Shown here: positions 1 through 10,431 of the stretch, one piece after another
How the letters are laid out: the number at the start of each line of letters is the position of its first letter
Position numbering within the stretch: position 1 is the stretch's first letter
Assembly: GCA_000611775.1 (NCBI GenBank)
Contig: KK106982.1
Span: 3,872,858-3,936,857 of the forward strand
DNA: 64,000 bases
Source of the DNA: Umbilicaria muhlenbergii
Lineage: Eukaryota > Ascomycota > Lecanoromycetes > Umbilicariales > Umbilicariaceae
Direction: 5' to 3'
Program-made: the position numbers and the translations under genes
Notes under the pieces: model-generated
What the model was told of the DNA's origin: nothing
Databases searched by the model: none
The model's input: only the letters and a program-made list of their open reading frames with translations

Positions 1-28
1 TCCCTTTTTTCAACCATACCCGCCAACC

Positions 29-651
29 ATGCAACCCCTAACCACCACCATCCTCCTCACTCTCCTCGCCTCCCTCCCCCTCATCTCCGCCCTCCCATCC
101 CCCTCCTCCCTCCTCCCCCGCAAAACTTACTGCCACAACGCCCCCAGCACCGTCGCCGGAACGTGCGTCCCCCCTCCCCCCAATTTCCCCTCAGTCCCAC
201 CCCGCCAATACTAACCCGCCACAGCAAACTCCCCCGCACCCCCGGCGTAACCTACAGCACCGACCTCGGCACCAACACCATAATCTGGTGCTCCCCGCAC
301 AGCGCCACCTACATCGTCGTCTCCCTCGCGTACCAGCTCCCCGGCGCCGGTCTCCCCGCCCTCCTCGAAGAAGTCTCGCACGCCGTCGTCGCGCACCTGC
401 AACATGCCACCGACGGGCCCATCCCCACGGGCGAATTCTCCTATCTGATACCTCAGTGGGGCGGGGCGACTGTCGCTATGCATGTTTGGAATATTAATAA
501 TCATCAGCTTACCTGGGGGGTGCTCGGGGCGGCGATCGAGGCGTTGGCGGAGTATTTTCGGAGCACCGCGTGGGGGGCGGCTACGTTTCAGATTTGGGAT
601 GGGGTTAATGAGGTCGGGATGGGGGTGGTGGGGTTGCAGGCGAATACTTAG
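29..651 (+). CDS. Small secreted protein, two exons
   Basis: Unrecognised small secreted protein of 186 aa. Exons are 29-162 and 225-651. The intron (163-224) has donor GTGCGT, branch CTAAC at 211-215 and acceptor CAG, and joining the exons restores one frame. Residues 1-21 form a hydrophobic signal peptide ending near SALPSP. The mature part has two or three cysteines and a C-terminal region rich in Trp/Gly (HVWNINNHQ, FQIWDGVNEVG) that recalls a family of fungal secreted proteins of unknown function. It could be a cell-wall or effector-type protein, but nothing here proves that. The coding strand is strongly C-rich in the first two thirds and G-rich at the end, with G-runs continuing past the stop. 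The gene sits at the window edge, so its promoter is not visible. The exon model is solid; the function is unknown. Confidence 0.75.
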
Positions 652-1728
652 GGGGAGGGGGCCCGGGGGGGGGGCGGGGATGGGTGGTTTTGGTTGAGGG
701 AGGTGGGGGCCGTATGTATAAAGGGCTGGATGATGAGAAACTCTTTTCGAAACAGGAAGTGGTGGCCTTGATCTATGTTGGGGGCCGCTCCGGCGCGTTT
801 AACAGACCCGGGCAGGCTGGGAGTTGAGAGGTCTAGAGGGCATGTCAGAAGCAGGATAATGGTGTACTTTCTGAAATGTAGATGTAGAGGCGGGTTTGTA
901 GAAATATCGGCCTCGAGCCCAAGCACGTAAATGCAATTTCACTTGGATCCATGAAACTTTTTTGTTTTGTAGGAATTATGTTTGTACTGTAATCTTACTA
1001 TGAGATAAAAAACGTGAATTTCTACTCCGGAAGCCCTGAGGGCCTCTAACCACATAAAAGTAGTCACACTTACATATACTCAAAACTAACTAGCTTCATA
1101 GGATTTACACTGACTTCAGTATTACCAAATTACTCAAGTAGCTCCAAGATATGATTTGATACTTTGAAGAAACCACTTTGTTCACTACTAAGGGCCTTCA
1201 CGAATATAAATGAATTTTCATAAAAACATTCTTTTCAGTGCTATTATTACAAATTGACAACCCCATTTACTTCCGAGGACCTCCTAAAACCCAAATGCAT
1301 TACACGTAGACATCTTTTTTCTGGTATAGCTATTACAATGTTACTATGAGGGGGGGATGACTTTGACAACTTTATTTGTACATTCAGCGCTTACAAATTT
1401 CACTGAGACACTTAAGTGTTTTTGAATGGTTTCTTTCTATAGAGTCACTATTAATATCTTGAGGCGTTCCAGGTCATGGTTTAGAAGATTTACCACCCGC
1501 AGCAGAATCTGTTCGTTGTACAGTCAAAGAGGTCCCATAATATCCTTACCACGGCATGAACATCATTATCTAAATTTCCATAGCCAACACTACAATCTTC
1601 AACTGGCAGCTATGTTACCGCTTAACAGTCTAGACAATTCCCATTAGGTGACAATTACTTATGCCGTTATAGAATAAATCGAGTCCAGAGAAAGCCCAGG
1701 ATATCTAGATCTTTAGAAAAAGAACCAA
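652..1728. other. Intergenic, no gene seen
   Basis: The first 70 bases are G-rich trailer of the secreted-protein gene. From about 940 to 1680 the DNA is AT-rich with many stops in all frames. I see no coding signal and no clear repeat. Its right end is the 3' flank of the phosphate transporter gene. Confidence 0.6.
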
Positions 1729-4590
1729 CTACATCCCAATAACCTTCATCAACCCATACCCAACAGAGATAACAACGGCAAACGTCAGTACACTGCTCGG
1801 TATCCCCCTGGACAAGAAATGTTTCACTTGTAGATACCGTTGGCCCGTCGATGGATCTTCCATCATGATGGCAGCTATCACCACAGTCAGTACCTACACC
1901 CCAAACCACACAAATGGGACGGGTAGAACTTGCTCATATTGGGAAACCCACTGGTGGGTAGTCCCATGGCGGCCGAACACATCAAGGCACTACCCATGAC
2001 CAACAGGTTCGGATGGGGCTCCGCCATGCCCGCGCCGACTTGCTGCACCAGCGGTAGGATAATCAACGCAGCGACGGTGTGACTGATAAAGGTTGCAACG
2101 ACCAAGATCAGTGCCGCAAAGACGACGAACACGCCGTACAGACTCATGCCTTGCACGCTCTGCGTGATAGCTCCAGCAATGGTATGCAGTAGCCCGGAAG
2201 AACTGACTGCTTTACCGAGGGACAGACCACCCGCAGCGAGGATGATAATGGTCCAGAGGAAGTTGTTGAAGTCCTCCTTGGTAAGGATGCCGGTGCCGAA
2301 AAAGAGCACGATAGGGATAATAGCCACAACGCCCATATCCCCAAAAACACCTTCGAGCTGATGCGTCACGCACCACAGAATGATGGTCCCGATCGTGACA
2401 CCACTGATGAACCATTGGATACCGGTGAACTTATCTTTCATGGGCCTGATGGGAACGATGTTGGTGCCTTTGCCGGGCTGGAAGGTCAGGAGGAGGAGTA
2501 TCCAGATGAGCAGGATGGAGATAATGCAGACTGGGAGCGCGATGAAGAACCAGGCACCCCAGCTGGGTTCGGGATGCATGTTTTGAAGGGCGATGATGTT
2601 TTGGGGGGAGGCGATGGGGGAGGCGGCACCGCCGATGTTGGAGGCGAGAGCGATGCCGAGAATTAGGGCTTTGGAGAAATTGGAGTCGGAGGGGAGGTTG
2701 CGGAGCATGGGCTGTAAATTGTCAGCGTGCAACTGCGTAGTAAGAATAGAGAGAAGCATGCCTGGATTATAGAGAAACACAGTACAGGTGCTGCAACATT
2801 ACTTATCAACATACTCGCTATCATGGCAACGAACATATTGGCGACGAGTACCGTCCGAGGTCTGGTACCGGCTTTGCTCAGAACAAAAGTAGCTATCAGC
2901 TTGGCGATATGATACTTCGATAGTGCCGCGGCAATCGTGAAACCGCCTAGCAGAAGCATTATAACCGGAGTCCACATGGCGGCAAAGACGTATTTTGTCG
3001 CATCCTTTGGCTCTAGGCGATGATGGGGCTTTTGATCCGACCGCACTACCTGGAGGACTACGACGAGAAAAGGGACCAGCAGCGACGTCACGAACAAGGG
3101 TATAACCTGGACTTGCTTAGCATCGAATGGCATACAGAAATCTTGAGGAACCTACCTCCGTTGCCCATAACAGACTGACAAATACCAGCATTGCCAGACA
3201 GTTCTGCTGTTCCGGCTTCTTCATAATCGGCACGACCAACAGCACAACGAAGACCACCAAGATGGCCAATAGAGCGAAGAATGTCGAGCTGAACAACCAT
3301 TTCGGACAGGTAAACCTGCCAACCGGCGTCACAAGTTCTTTCATGGCCATCTCGTTATCTTCATCGCCCTGCAATCGTGCATTTGAAGGATCGTTATCAT
3401 GGCCAAGTAGCGTCCTTCTTAAGCCCATGTTGGCAGCTTGGGCTTTGCGTTCGATCCCGATCATTTCCCGCCATACCGTATTCCGTTCCCACACCACGTG
3501 TTCGCGAAGATGGAGTCGCAGCTCCTTTCTCGCTTGCTCTAAGTCTCCTTTCGTGACAACGTCCGCATACACTTTTTCGATATTTGTAATGTTCTCGTCG
3601 AGATGCTGCATCGTCTGCGGTTTGAACGGGTATGCTGAGGTAGCACTTTCGGCTATGTATTTGTTCCTTAGGTTCCGGTTTAGGATCTTGTCGAACTTCT
3701 TCAGGGCCTTTGAAAACCCCGTTTTGTTGAGTTGAATAAAGGATTTCAGCTCGCACAGTGAGACGTAGAGACTGACGGTCCGCTTCTTCAAAGTGATGCC
3801 GGAATCATATAGCGCGGAGAAGGCTTGATCGCTGTAATCTTCGTATGTTTGGCTCAGTCTTCGCTTCTTCTTGGGAAGCTGCCGTGAGCTCCGCAGATCG
3901 TCCAGATCTTGGCTGGCACCCAGGTCCACAGTCTTCCTTCTGTCACTCAGTGACCTGGTCTTGGTCAGTGCCGCAGTCTCATCAACGTCATCGTCACTGT
4001 CTGCATCCTCTGCCACCTCGTCTATAGATGCACTGAAAATGCTGTTAAGCCGTGGTTTCCCAAACCCAAAATTCCTAAAGATGCTTCCTTGACGTGCCCT
4101 CCCATTTTTGTTCATGCCCCGACTTCCAGGCGGCCCATCGATTTGCTCCTGATCTAGTCCCTCGTTCTCAGCTTCGTAGGACTCCCCGTCCTTCATTAAA
4201 GCGCTGACTTCGCCATAGATCTCGAACTCTTTGAGTCGGTAAAACGAGCATATTTTTTCGAGTTCGGCGTCTAGGGCCCGTCTGAAAACAGTATCAGGGT
4301 CGCTATTGCCGTTGAGAAGAGGCGATGCTTCGGGATCATTAGACAGAGGAGCGGAGGGTTGGTTGATAGACTTCTCAAGGGCGTAGATGCTAGAAAGGTA
4401 GAAAGAGTTAGTAAACAATCCAGTTACTAGGGGCTTGCGAAGAGCTTGTAAAGGCCAGTTCCCCAAGCACAGGTGTGGGGTGATAAGCATTAGACAAGAT
4501 GGCTTACAGCTTTTTGAGGTTACTGTAGGAAATGTAGTTGCTACTCCAATCCGGAACCGCATTGAATTGTATGCTGTGGGAGAACTTCAT
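1729..4590 (-). CDS. SPX-domain low-affinity phosphate transporter (PHO90/PHO91 type)
   Basis: Predicted sodium/phosphate-type membrane transporter of 861 aa. Exons on the minus strand: 4590-4508, 4389-3156, 3106-2762, 2711-1934, 1874-1729; all phases close. The start is the ATG at 4590, because the protein then opens with the SPX signature MKFSHSIQFNAVPDW and continues over the first intron into YSNLKKLIYALEK. The N-terminal third is the SPX domain, which senses inositol pyrophosphates in this family, with a Ser/acidic-rich linker. The C-terminal part is an SLC13/DASS transporter with many hydrophobic helices and motifs such as SNVAAPVLCFS, GIALASNIGGAASPI and GLPTSGFPNMTAI. The closest known relatives are yeast Pho87/Pho90 (plasma membrane) and Pho91 (vacuole); the sequence alone does not decide which. 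Introns 3 and 4 need GC-AG splicing, which is unusual for one gene. Confidence 0.93.
1875..1933 (-). other. GC-AG intron (phosphate transporter intron 4)
   Basis: A 59-nt intron with donor GCAAGT and acceptor GATAG. It joins FPNM to TAIMMED, a conserved transporter sequence. The length is not a multiple of three and no GT donor nearby restores the frame. Confidence 0.85.
2712..2761 (-). other. GC-AG intron (phosphate transporter intron 3)
   Basis: A 50-nt intron with donor GCATGC after CAG and acceptor TTTACAG, and a CTGAC branch-like site just upstream of the acceptor. It joins CFSIIQ to PMLRNLP in phase 0. No GT donor in the interval gives the conserved join. Confidence 0.8.
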
Positions 4591-6348
4591 CTCTTCTTCC
4601 TTGAGAAGGCTATGGAGTTTGCGCTCCCTCTTTTGCTCCCTTCGCGCCTGGCGCTCTTCAACTTTCTTGACCCAGCTATTCGGCGCGAGGGATTCGAGCT
4701 CTATAGCAACGTCTGCATGTCCAAGAAGCCCACCACCTCCATTCCCTATGGCCGACAGCTTGCCGGTGTCATGCGTGCAATGCGTCGAGTAGGCTTTAAG
4801 TTCTCTGGCGGAATTGCTAGTGGGTGGGTGGGTCCGCACCTCACATGGACGAGCTTGCCGATTTCTCGGTGGTCTTGGGCACTTTGACTAGAGGCTCTCG
4901 CAGTATCATTGTTGCGGCAGCTGTCTATCAGAGTCTACAAAAAGCATTGTTGATAGGCTGCCTGGAGGGAGTGGGCATTCCTTGCAATTTGATTCGACCC
5001 ATCTGCTCGGATGTCGGTCCCCGATGCATTGATATAAGCGGCTGGAAGCCCACCCCACAACCCGGGGGCGTCCTGACTGACCACCTGACTTGGCATCGTT
5101 TCCACCTCCTACTTCAGATGATGCTTTGTCGTTGGAACAAGGGAGCTTTAGAATACACTACTCATTTCCCAGAAGCAGAGATGCATAACCATTCTCCAAA
5201 GAAATCTACGCTCTACTGAGTTGGGCCTGGCTTGACCGCTGATGTCTGACGGCCCTGAGACAAGCTGAACTGTGGCACGTATCTCTGACCTGAAAGAAAT
5301 TGCGCCACTAGGCAGAGCATCACCTAACCTCCTCAAATGGGTTGTCTGTAAGATATGTTCTAGTGCCACATCATTCTCAGGATTTTCACGCAGTTCTGCA
5401 CGCCGTGGAGTCAACTCTCTGTGTTGTATGATTACAACAGCATGACAAAATTCTCACAGCAATGTTCAACAATAGTCTTCTACGGGCTGAACAAACTTGG
5501 ATTTTTTTAACCTCATGTTCATCAGCAGGGTTTCTCTTAGAGTCGCAACATCCAAGCAGACTGCAAACTGATATGCGGTCTGGCGTTCTCAGAGGGTGCG
5601 CAGTGCATATGTATCAGTCATATTTCACAAGAGTGGAGCAAGAGCAGTGTCGTTGCATTTGTCAAGTCACAAGATCATCAATGGAGTAGGATTGATTGCT
5701 TATGCAGCTTTTCTGATATACTCCTTTCTCTGTGCAATTCACTTGTTTTCTCAGTCTTTTCAATCTGGGTAGCGATCTTCAAACTGTTTGCATACTGTGC
5801 TTCAATTTCTGAGTTGTGATCACCACTCAAACGTGAGTCTTGACCATGCCTCTTCCCCGCAAAAGATGAAGCTTACACACAAAAACTCGGGAGGTTGAAT
5901 AGGTATATAGGAGTAGCTTCAAGCGATGACGTAGAGCTCAAATGGCAGAGGGCCCTTACATGAGATGAGGAGCTGACGTCAGCTTGAGCGTAACATTCCA
6001 GGCTGCCAAGTGAGTGGCTTGCTACAACCCCTCGTGTTTTTGTGCCACAAAGGATCACCTATAGTCCGTTGTGTTCGTGTTCCATGGAGGATCACCAGTG
6101 CTTATGTTCATGTGATAATATGAATGACGTGAGCCGGGGAAACGATTGCGGAGTACATAGAAGAGGATCAAATAGTTAAAGAATTGTGGAGTATATATTC
6201 AGCTTTGTGTCCCAGGTGTTGCTTTCATGCTCTCTCACTATCTTCTGTTCAGCATCTAGCCTCAGATCTCCGAAAATCAGGTTCAAGTTTTCGAATCCAC
6301 ATCATTTTCTAGTATCAGCCTAACACTTCTCTGCTTCTGTTGGCAATC
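4591..6348. other. Long intergenic region between divergent genes
   Basis: The region separates the phosphate transporter start from the secreted-protein gene at 6349. It is about 1.75 kb with only short ORFs that lack family motifs or credible exon structure. It should hold the promoters of both genes. The reading frame upstream of 4590 stays open for over 80 codons, which looks incidental because the SPX domain begins at 4590. Confidence 0.55.
6192..6199 (+). promoter_or_regulatory. Possible TATA box for the secreted-protein gene
   Basis: TATATATT lies about 155 bases before the ATG at 6349 and is followed by a pyrimidine-rich stretch, as in many fungal promoters. Position and sequence are the only evidence. 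Confidence 0.35.
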
Positions 6349-7017
6349 ATGCACTCCTCCATCCTTCCCCTCATTCTCGCCCTCTCAGCGCAAATCACGA
6401 CGACCCTCGCCCAAACTCCGACCTCTTCCACCAGCGTCGCTCCCCCAGTCCCCACAGCCACCGGTGCCTTCAACGTCTGGGTCCTCGAAGGATTTGGCAA
6501 CAGTGGAGACATCCAGCACCTATTCATCGGCGCCTCCAACCGCCACTTTTTTATCGGCAACTCCTCCGCCACCTACTGCGCCCTCCCGGCCACTGAATGC
6601 CCCACACTTCCGCCCACTGGCTGCGAAATCACCTGCTACGACCCATACTGCTTCCTCAACGTTGAGGTCCCGGGTGGGCAGCAGATGTATGTGGAGGAGA
6701 CAGGAGCGCTGGGTTTCACGCAGGCGCACTCAGCTGCAATCCCCGAGGGCGCGGTTCTGGGCGGTTTCACGACACAGGGCTATTTTGGCTTTACAGGGTT
6801 GGGGACTGTTCCCGGTCGCAATACAGATGGTTCCACACTTTTGGCATGTCCAGTGGTCGCGAATGGGACGGGCCCGGGCTTGGTTTATCAGGTCTTTGCG
6901 AATATCTCTGGGTTGAGTGATGCGGATGTGCCTGATGGTCACGTGGCTGATTGTTTGGCGTTTGTCGCGGATATTTTTTCCACGGAGCAAACTCCTGGCG
7001 CTTGGGAGTACGTTTAG
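6349..7017 (+). CDS. Secreted protein, fungal IgE-binding-protein-like family
   Basis: Single-exon gene for a 222-aa secreted protein. The ATG at 6349 opens a hydrophobic signal peptide ending near TTLAQ, followed by a Thr/Ser/Pro-rich spacer. The core has motifs I associate with fungal secreted proteins annotated as IgE-binding-like: CFLNVEVPGGQQMYV and GALGFTQAHSAAIPEGA, ending in LLACPV and YQVFA. Several cysteines suggest disulphides, and NSS, NGT and NIS are possible N-glycosylation sites. Biochemical function in the family is not established to my knowledge; members are abundant extracellular or wall-associated proteins. The second half of the coding strand is clearly more G-rich than the first. 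An in-frame TTG at 6340 is not needed. Confidence 0.8.
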   Translation: MHSSILPLILALSAQITTTLAQTPTSSTSVAPPVPTATGAFNVWVLEGFGNSGDIQHLFIGASNRHFFIGNSSATYCALPATECPTLPPTGCEITCYDPYCFLNVEVPGGQQMYVEETGALGFTQAHSAAIPEGAVLGGFTTQGYFGFTGLGTVPGRNTDGSTLLACPVVANGTGPGLVYQVFANISGLSDADVPDGHVADCLAFVADIFSTEQTPGAWEYV

Positions 7018-7904
7018 ATGATTGAGAGGTGCAGGAGAAAAGAGTGAGGAGCTTGTCAAGCAAGTCTCACTGTATAAGAGGATGGATGAATTGCGTGATT
7101 GAAACAGAACGCAAAGCGGTTGACGGGCGTGTGGCTAGTAGAAATGCAGAGGTTGTTATTGATGAATTGAGACAGCAGCAGTCATTCATTGAGACGATGA
7201 AGAACACCGATCTGGTTATATTGCAAATCATTCATCAAATATTTAGTATTGCATGTATCTCTCCTCTTTGACAGCATTCAGATTGCCTGCAGTCAACACA
7301 AGTATGACGCGCGTTGCCCGTTCAGGCGAAGGCTAACTGGAAGGGGTAATTCACCTGGACGCAGGATACGTGGAATTTGTATGGCCTTGGTGCTGGTAAC
7401 AAGCATATCGATCGTTTCTGCACTTGTTCCCAAACACCGTCGTACATTTTTTGGAGGTAGTCACGTTGGCACATGGATGCCCTTTGTACAAAAATCTGTT
7501 ATCACTTGGTCGTGAATGTTCTCTACGAAAAGCTCATGTTTGCCTCCACTGCCTTCCCTTTCTGAATGCCAATGCGTCTCTACCGTATCGATCACCCCTT
7601 GTTCAGTATTTGTGGGACCTAGTCGTTGTTGTTTGCTTGGACAGTCTGTCCCGCATGACTTTCAAAAACACTCACAAGAACTTACCAGCAGCACATCACG
7701 TTTCTGTACACACAATTCCGACAGTGAATCCCCCCATCTGAGCAAAAAACCCGTCACCGCATCTTCACCCACGTCCCCAGTCATTTCTTTCCAGACAACC
7801 CATCGCAAACCCCCCATCATTCTCCCAAAACCAACAGCGTCATCTTCCTGCCTTGTTTTAGGTTTGCGAGCTCATCCAAAACCCGAATTATCGCAACCCA
7901 AGAA
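7018..7904. other. Intergenic, no clear gene
   Basis: Short overlapping ORFs only, with no motif or signal I recognise. From about 7690 the plus strand becomes very C-rich, leading into the possible small gene at 7905. Confidence 0.5.
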
Positions 7905-8279
7905 ATGTCACAAACCACCCTCCTCCCACCCCCAACTCTCCACCTAAACCCCCTCCCTGTCATCGACCTCTCCCTCCCCTCACCCCTCCCCTCAACCCTC
8001 CAACCCGCCCAAAACCCACGGACATCACTCTCCTCCCCTGCTCCCCTCGTCTTCCCCACCCGTCCCATCAACCCCAACCACCACACTCCCACCTTTCCCC
8101 CCACCAAACACGAAGACTCATACAACGAACCCGGCGACGACTTCCCCACCGGTTTCCTAAACGACGACTGGAGCGGCTTCTGGCTCTTCGCGGCAGAGTT
8201 CGTGAGGGGGATGCAGGGGCTGCTGATGCAGTGGTTGGAGGGGACGGGGCGGTATGGGTGGGTGAGGCATACGACTTAG
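7905..8279 (+). CDS. Possible small hypothetical protein
   Basis: An open frame of 124 codons starting at an ATG. The N-terminal two thirds are Pro/Leu/Ser/Thr-rich and low in complexity. The last 50 residues look more protein-like, with an acidic and aromatic stretch (DDFPTGFLNDDWSGFWLF) followed by a possible amphipathic helix (FVRGMQGLLMQWLEG). I do not recognise a family and there is no signal peptide. In favour of it being real, it shows the C-rich to G-rich switch along the coding strand seen in neighbouring real genes. Against it, C-rich DNA makes long Pro-rich frames by chance. Confidence 0.4.
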   Translation: MSQTTLLPPPTLHLNPLPVIDLSLPSPLPSTLQPAQNPRTSLSSPAPLVFPTRPINPNHHTPTFPPTKHEDSYNEPGDDFPTGFLNDDWSGFWLFAAEFVRGMQGLLMQWLEGTGRYGWVRHTT

Positions 8280-8991
8280 GGTACGGAGATGGAATGGTGG
8301 GGGAGAGATGGAATGGATGATAGAATGGGGGTATGGAGGATGGGGATTGGGGATGAGGGTTGAGGGACGGGTTGAGGGAGAGGAGGTGAATCGGTTGGGC
8401 AAGGAGGGTAGAGCGGAGGCCTGTGGGTGGGTGGGTAGGGGATGGAGGCGGAGTGAGGTGGGGAGGGGTTTTTTTAGAATATGGAGGATATTGGGGGATA
8501 TGTTATTGGATTGGAGCCGCGACTTGTGGACGAGAGGTGTATTGGATAGGTACAGATAGTTCTGGGTTCATGGCTGCCAGTTTGGCGTGAATCGTTTCGA
8601 GGCCCCTTGCAACTCTTCGCTTTCTCAGCTGTTCTGAGATATGTCAACCACCAGGCCTTTCTTCGCCTTGCTGGTGAAAATACAACGCCTCTGACGCAGG
8701 TTTGAAAAATCCTGTGTCCACGCTGCATCCATGATCCCAGGGCGCAAGGAGACACAGGCCGTTACTCGCGACGGGCATCAAGCGTACTTCACAGATTCAT
8801 ACCACCGAACTGTTTGAGTAGATTCCCTGGTTTATTCGGCTTTTTCTACACTGCTTTTGTAGACCTAGCCAGATGAACACAAATGCCTAGCAACAATCGA
8901 TCGTCCGACGACATCGACAGTCATACCAAGCCCACAAAAAGCTCTTCAATCCACCACATTTCCGTCCCCTGCACCAGTATCCTCAGCTCCT
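8280..8991. other. G-rich tract and trailer, no gene
   Basis: From 8280 to about 8480 the plus strand is dense in GGG/GGGG runs separated by one to seven bases, so it could form G-quadruplexes. The rest is ordinary sequence forming the 3' flank of the eS6 gene on the other strand. Confidence 0.55.
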
Positions 8992-9841
8992 CTACTTCTT
9001 CATTGACGACGCACGGCGTTTTCGGAGCTCGACGCGCTTGCTCTTCTCTTCGGTGACACGCTTGGTCAGGATCGCAGCGTACTCGTTCTAGAAGAGGATG
9101 ATGTTAGTGAGTTGAAGAGTGTGGCTATGTTGGGTACAGTGGAAGACATACGGCAGCATCCTTGGAAGCCTCAGCTTGACGACGCTTGAGTGCGATTCGA
9201 TGACGCTTGTGCTGGAGACGCTGAGGAGTAACGAGACGCTGGATCTTGGGAGCTTTGGTGTATGGCTTCTTGCCCTCGCCCTTTGGCTGAACTTCACGAC
9301 GGATAACGAATTTGCGGACCTATATCCCATGCGTTATCAGCAAACATAACCCCCAGCCCAGATCTCCTAAAGGATGGTAACCCACATCATCATCCTTGGT
9401 CAAACCAAAGAATCTCCTGATCTTCGTCGCTCTCTTGGGTCCCAATCGCTTTGGGTGCACCACGTCGGTCAAACCCGGAATGTCCGCATCACCCTGCTTC
9501 ACGATGCTCAAAGCCAATACGCTCAAGTCCATCGCAACAATGCATCCGCGCACACTCTTCCTCTTCCTCTCACCAGTCCGTCGTGGTCTATAGCATGAGT
9601 GGCCATCGGCGAGGAGCAAGCGGACACGCGTTGGGTGCATAATACCTTGCTTCATTGGGAAGCCCTGCTTGTCGTTACCGCCGGTGATTTTGAAGACGTA
9701 TCCCTTAAATTCGTCGCCAACACTGTCGCCTGGGACTTCGGCGCCCATGCGGCGGTCCATGAAGACGCGGAGTTTGCGCTCATCTTCGACTTCGATCAGC
9801 TTCTGCGAGCCGTTGGCTGGGTAGGAGATGTTCAGCTTCAT
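8992..9841 (-). CDS. RPS6: 40S ribosomal protein eS6
   Basis: Small-subunit ribosomal protein eS6 of 239 aa, normal length. Exons on the minus strand: 9841-9386, 9319-9152, 9087-8992, all in phase 0. The protein begins [18 protein letters not shown] and contains the family stretches [24 protein letters not shown] and [14 protein letters not shown]. The second exon starts [11 protein letters not shown] and carries the basic segment [18 protein letters not shown]. The C-terminus ends [10 protein letters not shown], keeping the paired serines (235 and 236) that are phosphorylated in yeast and animal eS6 downstream of TOR and AGC kinases. Introns are 66 and 64 nt with GTGGGT and GTATGT donors. 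Few genes in the window can be called with this certainty. Confidence 0.98.
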
Positions 9842-10431
9842 CTTGACGGATGTATGCGGTCGTCAAGATGGGATTGCTGAACGGGCTGTCGAACAGTCGG
9901 CGGTGTGGTGAGGATGGGTTGTCGTAAGGCCTCTTTTCGATGTTGAGCTCCGTCGAGAGTTCAATATTTTGGATGTGTGTAAGCTAAAACAAGCGAGACA
10001 CTAGCTTCGCGCTAGGGCTTCCTCGCTAAACTCCCAAGACCTTCCGCAGAGACGATTTGATACATAGAGGCAATACTTGACATTTACGATGGGATATGTT
10101 GTTCAGAGATGTGAGAAGATGTCGGCCTTGAGTTCTACGGTGACAGGGGGCTTTTATTCAGCTATATGTCATCTCGTGGCATTCATTGCAGACCCATCAT
10201 GACCGATTTACGCTGAAAAGACTCGCAGGTACTCCAGTGTGACTTGATTTAATTTTAGCAATACTTAAACGACTGATTCGTAACAGCAGCGAGCGATCTG
10301 TCTTGAGTGTTTATGAACTCAGGGAAGAACAAAAAGTGCTACAAGGTATTACAAGACGCTTTACACCACGACCTCCAATGCCGCAAAAACGACTGTCGCC
10401 TCCTAGCCCATGCCGAGCAATGACACGCCGA
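9842..10431. other. eS6 promoter region
   Basis: About 590 bases between the end of the AMA1-like gene and the eS6 start, both on the minus strand. No coding signal. It should hold the eS6 promoter and leader; I did not identify specific ribosomal-protein promoter boxes. Confidence 0.5.

Noticed and set aside
4435-4887. Plus-strand frame of 150 codons opposite the phosphate transporter 5' end
   Set aside because: Overlaps the SPX exons on the other strand and shows no family motif.
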